A stretch of 64,000 bases of DNA from assembly GCF_011383005.1 (NCBI RefSeq), contig NZ_CP049935.1, positions 2,418,001 to 2,482,000 of the forward strand. The letters run 5' to 3'. Of this stretch, positions 9,993 through 19,674 are shown piece after piece. Within the stretch, counting starts at the first letter, position 1, and each line of letters opens with the position of its first letter. The DNA comes from Phycicoccus sp. HDW14 (lineage in GTDB: Bacteria > Actinomycetota > Actinomycetes > Actinomycetales > Dermatophilaceae). Position numbers and translations under genes: made by a program. The notes beneath the pieces were generated by a model that was not told the origin of the DNA, did no database searches, and saw nothing but the letters and a program-made list of their open reading frames with translations.

Positions 9993-11851
9993 TCACTCGA
10001 CCGTCACCGACTTCGCGAGGTTGCGCGGCTGGTCGACGTCGAGACCCTTGGCCGTCGCGAGGTGCAGCGCGAACACCTGGAGCGGCACGACGGCCAGCAG
10101 GGGCGCGAGCAGCGGCGCGCACGCCGGGATGCGGATGACCTCGCTGGCGAAGGGCTCGACGTCGTCGTCGCCGTCGTGCGCGATGACGAGCGTGCGCGCC
10201 CCCCGCGCCCGGATCTCCTGGATGTTCGACACGACCTTCTTGTGCAGCTCGTGCGGGGTGTCCGGGCTCGGCACGATGACGAACACCGGCTGGCCGGCCT
10301 CGATGAGCGCGATCGGGCCGTGCTTGAGCTCACCGGCCGCGAAGCCCTCGGCGTGGATGTACGCGAGCTCCTTGAGCTTGAGCGCGCCCTCCATGGCCAC
10401 CGGGTAGCCGACGTTGCGGCCGAGGAAGAGCACGGTGCGGGTGTCGGCCATGAACTCGGCCATCTCCTGCACCCGGTCCATCCGGCCGAGCAGGTCCTCG
10501 ATCTTCGCCGGGATCTCCTGCAGCTCGCGCATGACGGCCTTGGCGTCGTCGGCGTAGGTCTCGCCGCGCAGCTGGGCCAGGTAGAGACCGAGGACGTAGC
10601 AGGCGGTGATCTGGGCGAGGAAGGCCTTGGTCGAGGCGACCGCGATCTCGGGGCCGGCGTGCGTGTAGAGCACGGCGTCGGACTCGCGCGGGATGGTCGA
10701 GCCGTGGGTGTTGCAGACCGACAGCGTCATCGCCCCGAGGTCGGTGGCGTGCTTGACGGCCATGAGCGTGTCCATCGTCTCGCCGGACTGGCTGATCGAG
10801 ACCACGAGGGTGTTCTCGTCGACGATCGGGTCGCAGTAGCGGAACTCGTGCGCCAGGGCGACCTCGACGGGGATGCGCGTCCAGTGCTCGATGGCGTACT
10901 TGGCGACCATGCCGGCGTACGACGCGGTGCCGCACGCGACGACCGTGATGCGCTCGACGGCCCGCAGCCGCTCCTCGGGGATGCGCACCTCGTCGAGGAC
11001 CAGCCGGCCGGCCTCGTCGGTGCGCCCGAGCAGGGTGTCGGCGACGGCGTGCGGCTGGTCGTGGATCTCCTTCTCCATGAAGGTCGCGTAGCCGCCCTTC
11101 TCGGCGGCCGCGGCGTCCCAGGTGACCTCGTAGGCCTTGCCCTCGGCGGGGCGCCGTCGAAGCCGATGACCGTGTGCCCCTCGGGCGTGATGGTGACGAT
11201 CTGGTCCTGCCCGAGCTCGACGGCGTGCCGCGTGTACCCGATGAAGGCCGCGACGTCGCTGCCGAGGAAGTTCTCACCGTCGCCGAGCCCGACGACGAGC
11301 GGGCTGTTGCGGCGGGCGCCGACGACGACGCCCGGGCTGTCGGCGTGGACGGCGAGCAGCGTGAACGCGCCCTCGAGCCGGCCGACGACGGCCCGCATCG
11401 CCTCGGTGAGGTCGCCGAGCCGGTCGTACTCGCGGCCGACGAGCTGGGCGGCGACCTCGGTGTCGGTCTCGGAGCGGAAGTCGACGCCCTCGGCGAGGAG
11501 CTCCTTCTTGAGGGTGTGGAAGTTCTCGATGATGCCGTTGTGGATCAGCGCCAGCCGGTCGTCGCGGCCCCCGCGGTGCGGGTGGGCGTTGCCGTCCGTG
11601 GGCCCGCCGTGCGTGGCCCAGCGGGTGTGCCCGATGGCCGTGCGCGACGGGGCGAGGTGGTGGGCCTCCAGGGCGGACCGGAGGTTCTCGAGCTTGCCGG
11701 CCCGCTTCTCGCTGCTCAGGCCGTCGTCGGTGACCAGTGCCACACCGGCCGAGTCGTAGCCCCGGTACTCCAGGCGGGTCAGCCCCTCGAGCACGACGTC
11801 GAGCGCCCTGCCGTCGGTGGTCCGGCCCACGTACCCGACGATTCCACACAT
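9993..11851 (-). CDS. glmS: Glutamine-fructose-6-phosphate aminotransferase GlmS (frameshifted)
   Basis: First step of UDP-GlcNAc synthesis. Corrected 619 aa. Ntn-glutaminase domain begins MCGIVGYVG with the nucleophile Cys after Met; EYRGYDSAG follows. Two SIS domains carry SQSGETMDT and the second isomerase loop FLGRNVGYP; the end KSVTVE is the family C-terminus. The two halves are in different frames, repaired by one base in the G4 run at 11148-11151. Divergent from coaA across 76 bases. No glmS ribozyme is expected in this group and none is seen. Confidence 0.96.
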
Positions 11852-11927
11852 GCGCGCCAGCGTAGCCGCTGGGCGCCCGCGCTCCGGGCCTCCCGGGCCG
11901 GCCGGGGCGATGCGTCATGATGGCGGC

Positions 11928-12908
11928 GTGACCGCAGCCGAGCAGGCGTTCGCGCGCCTCGGTGTCGAGGAGCCCGCCGTCCCGACGCCGTACGTCGACC
12001 TCGACCGCCGGGCGTGGTCGCGGCTGCGCGAAGAGCACCCGATGAGCCTCACCCAGGACGACCTCGCCCGGCTCCGGGGCCTCGGCGAGCGGCTCGACCT
12101 GCGCGAGGTCGAGGACGTCTACCTGCCCCTGTCACGGCTGCTGCACTTCTACGTCGAGGCCGTCCACGGCCTGCGCCTGGCCACGTCCGAGTTCCTCGGC
12201 GAGCGCCCCAGCCGGGTGCCGTTCGTCGTCGGCGTCGCCGGGTCGGTGGCCGTCGGCAAGTCGACGACGGCCCGCATCCTGCGCGAGCTGATGTCGCGCT
12301 GGCCCCACACGCCGCGCGTCGAGCTCGTCACCACCGACGGCTTCCTCTACCCGAACGCCGAGCTCGAGCGTCGAGGACTGTTGGAGCGCAAGGGTTTTCC
12401 CGAGTCCTACGACCGACGGGCGCTGATGCGCTTCGTGGCCGACGTCAAGTCCGGGATGCCCGTCGTCGAGGCCCGCCAGTACTCGCACCTCACCTACGAC
12501 GTGCTCCCGGAGCCGGTGAGCGTGCACAAGCCGGACGTGCTCATCGTCGAGGGCCTCAACGTCCTGCAGCCCCCCACGGTGCGCTCGGACGGCTCGAACA
12601 CCGGCGCGATCTCCGACTACTTCGACTTCTCGGTGTACGTCGACGCGCCGGTCGAGGAGATCCGGGACTGGTACGTCGAGCGGTTCCTGCGGCTGCGGGG
12701 CACCGCGTTCGCCGACCCGCAGTCCTACTTCCACCGCTACGCCGCCCTGAGCGACGACGAGGCGCGCGCGACCGCGACCGGCATCTGGGCTGCGATCAAC
12801 GAGCCGAACCTCGTCGAGAACATCCTCCCGACCCGCGAGCGCGCCACCCTCGTGCTCTCCAAGGGCCGCGACCACGCGGTGACGAGCATCCGCCTGCGCA
12901 AGATCTGA
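11928..12908 (+). CDS. coaA: Type I pantothenate kinase
   Basis: Phosphorylates pantothenate, the first step of CoA synthesis. 326 aa from GTG 11928, preceded by CATGAT at 11916-11921, 6 nt before the GTG, consistent with a leaderless mRNA. P-loop [12 protein letters not shown] near residue 104, then [19 protein letters not shown] and the SHLTYD substrate segment. Intact frame. Followed by a strong hairpin at 12922-12945. Confidence 0.96.
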   Translation: MTAAEQAFARLGVEEPAVPTPYVDLDRRAWSRLREEHPMSLTQDDLARLRGLGERLDLREVEDVYLPLSRLLHFYVEAVHGLRLATSEFLGERPSRVPFVVGVAGSVAVGKSTTARILRELMSRWPHTPRVELVTTDGFLYPNAELERRGLLERKGFPESYDRRALMRFVADVKSGMPVVEARQYSHLTYDVLPEPVSVHKPDVLIVEGLNVLQPPTVRSDGSNTGAISDYFDFSVYVDAPVEEIRDWYVERFLRLRGTAFADPQSYFHRYAALSDDEARATATGIWAAINEPNLVENILPTRERATLVLSKGRDHAVTSIRLRKI

Positions 12909-12921
12909 CCCGGGACGACGA

Positions 12922-12945
12922 ACGCCCCGGCCGGGGCCGGGGCGT
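12922..12945. terminator. GC-rich hairpin between convergent coaA and transglycosylase-like gene
   Basis: Perfect 11-bp arms (ACGCCCCGGCC and its complement, 12922-12932 and 12935-12945) with a 2 nt centre. Sits between the stops of two convergent genes, so it can act for both strands. No T tract follows, as usual for high-GC terminators. Confidence 0.7.
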
Positions 12946-12985
12946 GCTCGGAGTGGTGGGGCGTGCTCGAGGTGGCGGGGTCGGC

Positions 12986-13714
12986 TCAGTACCAGTGCGG
13001 CGAGCGGGCCTGCCACTGCGACAGGGCGTTGCACGGGGTGCCGTAGGAGCGCTTGATGTAGTCCAGGCCCCACTTGATCTGGGTGACCGGGTTGGTGCGC
13101 CAGTCGCCGGCGACGGTGGCCATCTTGTTGCCGGGCAGCGACTGCGGGATGCCGTAGGCGCCCGAGGAGGAGTTCGAGGCCCACCAGCGCCAGTCGCTCT
13201 CACCGATCCACAGCTGGTTGAGGCACGGCCACTGCGCCTCCGAGAAGCCGTACTCGGGCAGGAGCAGCTGCGCGACGGCCTTCGGGTCGTCCTGGGCGTT
13301 CTCGATGATGCGGGTGCGCTCGGCGGCGCGCGCGGCGCGGTCGAGCTGGGCCCGGCGCTGCTTGGCCAGGGCGGCGGCCTTGGCGCGCACGGCCTCGTCG
13401 GCGCGGGCGGCGACCACGGCGCGCTGGCTGTTGGTGGCCGAACGGTCGGCAGCGACCCGCGTGGAGTCCTGGAGGGCGACCTCGCTCTCCATCGTGGAGG
13501 CGGCGGCGGTCGCGTCGTCGACGGCGCCGAGGCTCAATGGGTCGGCGTTGGCGGTGTCCTCGAACGCCCCGCTGACCGCGACTCCACCCGTGACGACGGC
13601 CGCGATGAGGCTCGTCGAGACCAGCGGGCGACCCACCACGGACACGGCCGTGCGCCCCAACGACCGCTTGGGGGCGGCGTGGCGCGGGGCATGACGAGGG
13701 GTGTAGCGGGCCAT
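12986..13714 (-). CDS. Secreted lytic-transglycosylase-like protein
   Basis: 242 aa from ATG 13714. A short basic N-terminus (TPRHAPRHAAPKRSLGR) precedes a hydrophobic signal/anchor near residues 25-45 ending around ANADP. A central Ala/Arg-rich, coiled-coil-like region (~60-135) follows. The C-terminal ~75 residues (IGESDWRWWASNSSSGAYGI to HWY) form the goose-lysozyme-like catalytic region common in actinobacterial wall-remodelling enzymes; the Glu of GESDW is the likely acid. A TAGGCT-type -10 lies at 13796-13801 (minus strand), giving an untranslated leader of about 70 nt. Whether it is a transglycosylase or resuscitation-factor-like lysozyme cannot be decided. Confidence 0.85.
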   Translation of the reverse strand: MARYTPRHAPRHAAPKRSLGRTAVSVVGRPLVSTSLIAAVVTGGVAVSGAFEDTANADPLSLGAVDDATAAASTMESEVALQDSTRVAADRSATNSQRAVVAARADEAVRAKAAALAKQRRAQLDRAARAAERTRIIENAQDDPKAVAQLLLPEYGFSEAQWPCLNQLWIGESDWRWWASNSSSGAYGIPQSLPGNKMATVAGDWRTNPVTQIKWGLDYIKRSYGTPCNALSQWQARSPHWY

Positions 13715-13874
13715 GGTGAAGCGGTCGGACCTTCCGGCAGGGGTGGTCCGGGGCGTGACGGGGACACGCACCGGGCGTTACGGAATCGAGACCTTAGCCT
13801 AGGGAACGAGCGCCCGGGGCCGAAATCGACGCCTGAGCATCCACACAGACGAGCAGGTCACGCGCCGTTCGGCG

Positions 13875-15212
13875 TCAGACCTCGATGCCCTCCAGGAGGT
13901 CGGTCACGAGGGCCGCGATGGGGCTGCGCTCGGAGCGGGTCAGCGTCACGTGGGCGAACAGCGGGTGCCCCTTGAGCGCCTCGACGACCGCGACGACACC
14001 GTCGTGCCGGCCCACCCGGAGGTTGTCGCGCTGGGCGACGTCGTGGGTGAGGACGACCTTGGAGTTCTGGCCGATCCGCGACAGGACGGTGAGCAGCACG
14101 TTGCGCTCGAGGCTCTGGGCCTCGTCGACGATGACGTACGCGTCGTGGAGGCTGCGGCCGCGGATGTGCGTGAGCGGCAGCACCTCGAGCATCCCGCGGT
14201 CGAGGATCTCCTCGACGACCTCGCGCGACACCAGGGCCGACAGGGTGTCGAAGACCGCCTGGCCCCACGGGTTCATCTTCTCGGCCTCGGACCCGGGCAG
14301 GTACCCGAGCTCCTGGCCGCCGACGGCGTAGAGCGGGCGGAAGACGACGACCTTGCGCTGCTGGCGCCGTTCCATGACCGCCTCGAGGCCGGCGCACAGT
14401 GCGAGGGCGGACTTGCCGGTGCCCGCGCGCCCGCCGAGGCTGACGATGCCGATGTCGGGGTCGAGCAGGAGGTCGAGGGCGATGCGCTGCTCGGCGCTGC
14501 GGCCGTGCAGGCCGAAGGCGTCGCGGTCGCCGCGCACGAGGCGCACCTGCTTGTCGGGGCCGACCCGCCCGAGGCCCGACCCGCGCGGCGACAGCAGCTT
14601 CAGGCCCGTGTGGCAGGGCATCTCGGCGGCCGGCACGCTCTCGAGCCGGCCGTACTCGTAGAGGTGGTCCATCTCCTCGACGCTGACCTCGAGCTCGGCC
14701 ATACCGGTCCACCCGGACTCGATGGCCAGCTCGGCGCGGTACTCCTCGGCGTCGAGGCCGCACGCCGAGGCCTTGACCCGCATCGGCAGGTCCTTGCTGA
14801 CGACGGTGACGAGGTGGCCCTCGTTCGCGAGGTTGCGCGCCACGGCGAGGATGCGGGTGTCGTTGTCCCCCAACCGGAAACCGGCCGGCAGCGACATCGG
14901 GTCGGTGTGGTTCAGCTCGACGCGCAGCGTGCCGCCGACCTCGCCGATGGAGACCGGGGCGTCGAGCCGGCCGGCCGAGATCCGCAGGTCGTCGAGCATC
15001 CGCAGGGCTGTGCGCGCGAAGTAGCCGAGCTCGGGGTGGTGGCGCTTGGCCTCGAGCTCGGTGACGACGACGACGGGCAGAACCACCTCGTGCTCGGCGA
15101 ACCGGAGGATGGCCCTCGGGTCGCTGAGGAGGACCGAGGTGTCGAGCACGAAGGTCCGGCGCGGCTCCTTCCCCCGGGTCGTACTGCCTGCCGTCCGCGT
15201 GCTCGAGGCCAT
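13875..15212 (-). CDS. PhoH2-type protein: PIN domain plus PhoH ATPase
   Basis: 445 aa. N-terminal PIN ribonuclease domain (~20-150) opens [12 protein letters not shown] and has the later acidic residues [10 protein letters not shown]-terminal PhoH ATPase (~225-445) has Walker [12 protein letters not shown] near 263 and Walker [11 protein letters not shown] near 365. In mycobacteria this family (PhoH2) is a sequence-specific RNA helicase/RNase and has been linked to a small antitoxin encoded upstream. Upstream of 15212 there is about 210 bases without a convincing small ORF on the same strand. The gene is close to coaA and the cis-prenyltransferase, as in mycobacteria. Confidence 0.92.
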   Translation of the reverse strand: MASSTRTAGSTTRGKEPRRTFVLDTSVLLSDPRAILRFAEHEVVLPVVVVTELEAKRHHPELGYFARTALRMLDDLRISAGRLDAPVSIGEVGGTLRVELNHTDPMSLPAGFRLGDNDTRILAVARNLANEGHLVTVVSKDLPMRVKASACGLDAEEYRAELAIESGWTGMAELEVSVEEMDHLYEYGRLESVPAAEMPCHTGLKLLSPRGSGLGRVGPDKQVRLVRGDRDAFGLHGRSAEQRIALDLLLDPDIGIVSLGGRAGTGKSALALCAGLEAVMERRQQRKVVVFRPLYAVGGQELGYLPGSEAEKMNPWGQAVFDTLSALVSREVVEEILDRGMLEVLPLTHIRGRSLHDAYVIVDEAQSLERNVLLTVLSRIGQNSKVVLTHDVAQRDNLRVGRHDGVVAVVEALKGHPLFAHVTLTRSERSPIAALVTDLLEGIEV

Positions 15213-15422
15213 GCCCGCTCCTGGTGGTCGAAGGAGGATCGTGGTTCGACGCTACGACTGCTCCGGGAGGCCGGCGGGAGGTGGCGTCCGGCGTGTCGTG
15301 CCCCCTGTGGCCGGTGGGACGGATGGGACCCGTGAGACGTCAATTCATCCGTTCGTCATCCGGCGGCTCGACCGTTCGTCCGGCGTCGGACCGGCACGAC
15401 GCCGCAGGTCAGGCGCCGCGGC

Positions 15423-16187
15423 TCAGGTGCCGAAGCGGCGGTTGCGCTCGCCGAAGGCGCGCAGCGCCCGGAGGAAGTCGACCCGGCGGAAGTCGGGCCA
15501 GTAGGCCTCGCAGAAGTAGAACTCGCTGTGCGCGCTCTGCCAGAGCAGGAACCCGCCGAGGCGCTGCTCCCCCGAGGTGCGGATGACGAGGTCGGGGTCG
15601 GGCTGGCCCTTGGTGTAGAGGTGCTCGGCGATGTGCTCGACGTCGATGACCTCGGCGAGCTCCTCGATGCTCATGCCCTTCTCGGCCTGCTCCTGCAGCA
15701 GCGAGCGCACCGCGTCGGCGATCTCGCGACGTCCCCCGTAGCCGACGGCGACGTTGACGAGCATGCCGTCGACGTCGCGGGTGAGGTCCTCGGAGGCCTT
15801 GAGGCGGGCGGCGGTGGCGGCCGGCAGCAGGTCGAGCGCGCCGACCGGGTGGATCCGCCAGCGGTGGGCGCCGGCGAGGGTCTCGACGGCCTTCTCGATG
15901 ATGCCGAGCAGCGGCCGCAGCTCCTTCTCGGGGCGGTTGAGGTTGTCGGTCGAGAGCAGCCACAGCGTGACGACCTCGACGCCGGCCTCGTCGCACCAGG
16001 TCAGCAGGTTGGCGATGTTGTCGGCCCCGGCCTGGTGCCCTTCGCTCGCACCGGCGCCGCGGGCCCGGGCCCAGCGCCGGTTGCCGTCGAGCATCACCCC
16101 GACGTGGCGGGGCACCGACGAGGCGTCGAGCTGGCGGGTCAGCCGCTGGGCGTAGGCCGCGTAGACGACGTCGCTGAGCCGGCGCAT
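15423..16187 (-). CDS. uppS: Cis-prenyltransferase (short-chain Z-isoprenyl / undecaprenyl diphosphate synthase family)
   Basis: 254 aa from ATG 16187; the longer in-frame reading to 16250 adds a low-complexity lead not seen in the family. Catalytic region VGVMLDGNRRWAR near residue 33, LWLLSTDNLNRP, and C-terminal VIRTSGEQRLGGFLLWQ plus YFCEAYWPDF. Paired divergently with trhA, as the mycobacterial Z-farnesyl diphosphate synthase gene Rv1086 is next to Rv1085c; hence it may make short Z-prenyl diphosphates rather than the full C50/C55 carrier. The symbol denotes the family only. Confidence 0.92.
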   Translation of the reverse strand: MRRLSDVVYAAYAQRLTRQLDASSVPRHVGVMLDGNRRWARARGAGASEGHQAGADNIANLLTWCDEAGVEVVTLWLLSTDNLNRPEKELRPLLGIIEKAVETLAGAHRWRIHPVGALDLLPAATAARLKASEDLTRDVDGMLVNVAVGYGGRREIADAVRSLLQEQAEKGMSIEELAEVIDVEHIAEHLYTKGQPDPDLVIRTSGEQRLGGFLLWQSAHSEFYFCEAYWPDFRRVDFLRALRAFGERNRRFGT

Positions 16188-16327
16188 GCCCCACGTCCTC
16201 CCGCCTGCTCCGACCGCCGCGCCACGGGACCCCGGGACGACGCGGCCCACGCTACTCCGTGCGGCACCCCGGCGGCCCGGCCCGGCGTGCCGCGCCTCAC
16301 GCCGACGGGCCGGGACGACGGGCTGTC

Positions 16328-16347
16328 AACCTACGGTCGCGTAGGTT
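16328..16347 (+). promoter_or_regulatory. Palindromic operator over the trhA promoter
   Basis: AACCTACG-GTCG-CGTAGGTT: perfect 8-bp arms with a 4-nt centre. The right arm contains TAGGTT (16342-16347), a good -10 box 11 nt before the trhA ATG. A repressor bound here would cover the promoter. The size and symmetry fit TetR-type operators; the regulator is not in the window. Confidence 0.7.
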
Positions 16348-16358
16348 ACGCTCGGGCC

Positions 16359-17072
16359 ATGGACGCACCCGAGCCGAGCACGCCCGACGGGGGCCGTCTC
16401 GAGGGGCTCGAGAGCCGTGTCGAGGCCGCCCTCCAGCAGGTCAAGCCACACCTGAGGGGCTGGCTGCACCTCGGGATGACGCCCGTGGCGCTGGTCGCCG
16501 GGATCATCCTCGTCGTCCTCGCGACGACGACCGAGGGCAAGGTGTCGGCGGCCGTCTTCGCCGGCACCGCCGTGCTGCTCTTCGGCACCTCGGCGGTCTA
16601 CCACCGCGGGACGTGGTCCCCCCGGGTCGGCGGCTTCCTGCGCCGGTTCGACCACTCGAACATCTTCCTCATCATCGCCGGCACGTACACGCCGTTCGCG
16701 CTGCTGCTGCCGACCGACCAGGCCCGCCGGATGCTCGTCATCGTCTGGACCGGCGCGGTGCTCGGCGTGCTCTTCCGCGTCTTCTGGGCCGGCGCCCCGC
16801 GCTGGCTCTACGTGCCGGCCTACCTGATGCTCGGCTGGGTCGCGGTCTTCTACTTCGGCCCGCTCCTGCAGCACGCGGGTGCGGCGGTCATGACCTGGGT
16901 GGTCATCGGCGGGGCGCTCTACAGCATCGGGGCGATCGTCTACGGCACGAAGCGGCCGAACATCTCGCCGCGCTGGTTCGGGTTCCACGAGGTCTTCCAC
17001 GCCCTCACGGTGCTGGCCTTCGCCGCGCACTTCGTGGCCGCCTCGCTCGCCCTCACCGGCCCCACGGCCTGA
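16359..17072 (+). CDS. trhA: TrhA / hemolysin III family membrane protein
   Basis: 237 aa with seven predicted hydrophobic segments after a ~35-residue cytoplasmic N-terminus. The PAQR/HlyIII motifs are visible: SAVYHRGTW, RFDHSNIFLIIAGTYTPF and FHEVFHALTVLAFAAHF, giving the conserved Ser, Asp and His residues of the metal site. In other bacteria TrhA affects membrane fluidity homeostasis; the old hemolysin name is not evidence for toxicity. Start ATG is supported by the close -10 box within the operator. It converges with a small membrane-protein ORF only 14 bases away. Confidence 0.92.
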   Translation: MDAPEPSTPDGGRLEGLESRVEAALQQVKPHLRGWLHLGMTPVALVAGIILVVLATTTEGKVSAAVFAGTAVLLFGTSAVYHRGTWSPRVGGFLRRFDHSNIFLIIAGTYTPFALLLPTDQARRMLVIVWTGAVLGVLFRVFWAGAPRWLYVPAYLMLGWVAVFYFGPLLQHAGAAVMTWVVIGGALYSIGAIVYGTKRPNISPRWFGFHEVFHALTVLAFAAHFVAASLALTGPTA

Positions 17073-17086
17073 GCGCCGCGGCGGGG

Positions 17087-17368
17087 TCAGCCCCCGCTGC
17101 CGCTCCCGCTGGGGCCCCCACTGCCGGGGCCTCCACTGCCGGGGCCGCCTCCGACGGGCCCGGCGTCACCGGCCCCCACGTCGCCGTCGACCTCCTCCGG
17201 CCCGGCCTGCGGGTCGTCCTTGCCGCGGTGCGCGCGCTGCTGGCGGTAGGACATCCGGCGCATGCGGGCGTTCATGTTCCGCATGAGGAACCACAGGGCC
17301 AGCGCGAGGAACACGAAGGCGATGAAGGCGAGGAAGCCCGTCGAGACGTCGGGCGGGGTGTCGTTCAT
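17087..17368 (-). CDS. Small membrane protein with Gly/Ser-rich tail
   Basis: 93 aa. One hydrophobic helix (about residues 12-28, FLAFIAFVFLALALWFL) followed by a basic segment RMRRMSYRQQR and then an acidic and Gly/Ser/Pro repeat tail (GGPGSGG units). The start overlaps the mca stop region by a few bases, so the two are likely co-transcribed. Small proteins of this kind are often found after mca in Micrococcales; no function known. Confidence 0.75.
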   Translation of the reverse strand: MNDTPPDVSTGFLAFIAFVFLALALWFLMRNMNARMRRMSYRQQRAHRGKDDPQAGPEEVDGDVGAGDAGPVGGGPGSGGPGSGGPSGSGSGG

Positions 17369-18302
17369 GCGGCGCGTTCCGTTCGGGAGTCGTGGACGAG
17401 GGTGAGCGCCCCGGAGGTCGCGAGCGCGTCGGCCTCGTCGACGTCGGTCGGCAGGCCGGCGAACAGGTCGTCCTCGTCGTCGGGCACCTCGACGTAGGAG
17501 GCGGCGAGCTCGTACTCCTCGACCGGCCAGACCGTGGCCTGCACCTCGCGCGGCACCTGGAACCACGTGCCGTCGGGGTCGACCTGGGTGGCGTGGGCGA
17601 GCAGCGCGGCGTCGCGGCGGTCGTACCAGGCCGAGCACTCGACGCGGGTGGTGACCGCGCGCTCGGGCCGGTTCCAGTTCTCGAGCCACTCGGCGTACGG
17701 GCTCTCCTCGCCGAGGGCGGTGAGCGCCTCGTGGAAGGCCTCGATGCGTGCGCGGCTGAAGGTCTGGTTGTAGTAGAGCTTCAGCGGCTGCCACGCCGGG
17801 CCGGCGTCGGGGAAGCGGGCGGGGTCGCCGGCCGCCTCGAACGCGGCGACCGACACGTCGTGGCACATGATGTGGTCGGGGTGCGGGTAGCCGCCGTCCT
17901 CGTCGTACGTCGTGACGACGTGCGGACGGAAGCGGCGGATCTCACGGACCAGCGCCTCGGCGGTGACCTCGAGGGGCTCGAGCGCGAAGCAGCCCTCGGG
18001 CAGCGGCGGCAGCGGGTCGCCCTCGGGCAGGCCGGAGTCGACGAAGCCGAGCCAGGTGTGCGAGACCCCGAGGATCTCCTGGGCGCGGGCCATCTCGTCG
18101 CGGCGGACCTGGGCGAGGTCGCGGAGGATGTGGATGTCCTCCTTGAGGCGCGGGTTGAGGATGTCGCCGCGCTCGCCCCCGTGCAGGAGACGACGAGGAC
18201 CTCGTGGCCGGCGTCGACGTACTTGGCCATCGTCGCCGCGCCCTTGCTCGACTCGTCGTCCGGGTGCGCGTGGACGCACATGAGCCGGAGCCGTTCGGAC
18301 AT
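17365..18302 (-). CDS. mca: Mycothiol S-conjugate amidase Mca (frameshifted)
   Basis: Zn-dependent amidase that cleaves mycothiol-toxin conjugates, releasing a mercapturic acid. Corrected 312 aa. Zn ligands in [13 protein letters not shown] and in [10 protein letters not shown]; mycothiol-pocket features such as [10 protein letters not shown] and the C-terminal WPVEEYELA favour Mca over MshB. The first ~42 codons are in another frame, with one missing base in the C5 run at 18176-18180. Divergent from DUF4307 and near greA, the standard actinobacterial arrangement. Its presence shows the organism makes mycothiol. Confidence 0.94.
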
Positions 18303-18391
18303 GCGGGACCCTTCGGTGCAGTGGTCTCGGGCGTACCCGAGAATGGACGGGTTCCATCCTCTCACTGCCCGACGACGTCCCGAGGAGCACC

Positions 18392-18769
18392 GTGCCGCTG
18401 CCCGACCCGCGGAACCCGTCCGGACGCCGTGCCGTGCTCGCTCTCCTGGGCGTGCTGGCCGCCGTCGGGGTCGTCGCCTGGTACGGCTGGACGACGACCT
18501 CGGGGCAGGTCGTCCCGTCGGTGACGGGCTACAAGGTCGAGTCCGACTCCCTCGTGCGGGTCGGGTACGACCTCGCCCGGCCGGAGGGCACTGCCGTCAC
18601 CTGCCGGGTCAGCGGCCTCGACGCCGGCAAGGGACGGGTCGGCGTGGTGTCCGACGAGGTGCCCGCGTCCGGGCCGGCCGTCGTGCACCGGGTCGTCGAG
18701 GTACGCACCAGCGCGCGAGCGGTCACGGGTGTCGTGGAGTCGTGCACGCGCGTCCCGTCGGGCGGCTGA
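18392..18769 (+). CDS. DUF4307 membrane-anchored protein
   Basis: 125 aa from GTG. One transmembrane helix near residues 14-32 ([17 protein letters not shown]), then a beta-rich outside domain with two cysteines (TCRVSG, ESCTRV). DUF4307 family, always found between mca and greA in Actinobacteria; role unknown. Confidence 0.88.
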   Translation: MPLPDPRNPSGRRAVLALLGVLAAVGVVAWYGWTTTSGQVVPSVTGYKVESDSLVRVGYDLARPEGTAVTCRVSGLDAGKGRVGVVSDEVPASGPAVVHRVVEVRTSARAVTGVVESCTRVPSGG

Positions 18770-18989
18770 GCACCGGCTGCGGGCGTCCGCACGGGATGCT
18801 CAGGGCGGCTGACCTGTGGAGACGGATGTGCTTCCCGGGCCGGGCGTTGCTAGACTGACGGCTTCACGTTCGGGTCTGGGTCCGACGAACCGTTGACACA
18901 CACAGCGGTCGGCCCGGGCCCGTTGCCGTAGCACCCTCGGCGCTCCCCGCGAGGGTCCGGCGCCCCCGTACCGCAGGAGCTGATCACCC
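18770..18989 (+). promoter_or_regulatory. greA promoter and leader region
   Basis: 220-base gap. A TAGACT -10 box at 18851-18856 preceded by TTGC and a second -35-like TTGACA at 18892 are visible. The remaining ~130 bases before GTG 18990 form a long GC-rich leader. A purine-rich AGGAG lies at about 18975, a good ribosome binding site. I see no defined riboswitch. Confidence 0.5.
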
Positions 18990-19478
18990 GTGTCCGAGAC
19001 GACGACCAACCAGAGCTTCCTCACCCAGGCCGCGTACGACCGGCTCAAGGGCGAGCTCGAGGAGATGACCGGCCCCGGGCGCACCGAGATCGCCAAGAAG
19101 ATCGAGGCCGCGCGCGAGGAGGGCGACCTCAAGGAGAACGGCGGCTACCACGCGGCCAAGGAGGAGCAGGGCAAGATGGAGGCCCGCATCCGCCAGCTGA
19201 CCCAGCTGCTCGAGAACGCGGTCATCGGCGAGACGCCGAAGGACGACGGCATCGTCGAGCCCGGCATGATCGTCACCGTCGACATGTTCGGTGACGAGGA
19301 GGAGTTCCTCCTCGGCTCGCGCGAGATCACCGACTCCTCGATGCAGGTCTTCTCGGAGAAGTCGCCCATCGGCGCGGCCGTTAACGGCCACAAGGTCGGC
19401 GACTCCGTCTCCTACGCCGCCCCGAACGGCAAGGAGATCGCGGTCAAGATCCTCAAGGCGACGCCCTACACCGGCTGA
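18990..19478 (+). CDS. greA: Transcription elongation factor GreA
   Basis: Stimulates RNA cleavage by backtracked RNA polymerase. 162 aa. N-terminal coiled coil (residues ~10-80) includes the acidic tip segment AREEGDLKENGGYHAAKEEQ; the C-terminal FKBP-like domain contains SPIGAAVNGHKVGD. Followed by a perfect 12-bp-stem hairpin at 19494-19532. Confidence 0.97.
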   Translation: MSETTTNQSFLTQAAYDRLKGELEEMTGPGRTEIAKKIEAAREEGDLKENGGYHAAKEEQGKMEARIRQLTQLLENAVIGETPKDDGIVEPGMIVTVDMFGDEEEFLLGSREITDSSMQVFSEKSPIGAAVNGHKVGDSVSYAAPNGKEIAVKILKATPYTG

Positions 19479-19493
19479 CGCCCGCGGCATCCC

Positions 19494-19532
19494 GGTCGGC
19501 CCGGCCCCTCCATCGAGGGTGCCGGGCCGACC
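19494..19532. terminator. Terminator hairpin after greA
   Basis: Perfect 12-bp arms (GGTCGGCCCGGC at 19494-19505, complement at 19521-19532) with a 15-nt loop, 16 bases past the greA stop. PhzF on the other strand ends at 19675. Confidence 0.8.
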
Positions 19533-19674
19533 TGCATCCGGGCGCGGGCTGCTGCCGCCGGGGACGCGACTCCGTGCGGGTTGCGTGCGCTTCGACGCGC
19601 CACCCGGCGGCTGAAACCGCCCCGACGTCGCACGAGGTCCGGATGGGCGCGCGGACGCCGGTCGGTGGAACGCC

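Noticed and set aside
8484..11759. Long plus-strand open frame over nnr, acpS and glmS
   Set aside because: Antisense to three recognised genes; composition typical of a GC shadow.
9993..11927. glmS ribozyme
   Set aside because: The 76-base gap upstream is too short and lacks its conserved core; the ribozyme is mainly from Firmicutes.
13715..13874. c-di-AMP (ydaO) riboswitch before the transglycosylase-like gene
   Set aside because: Such genes often carry it in Actinobacteria, but the conserved GGGGAACC-like core is not seen in the minus-strand leader.
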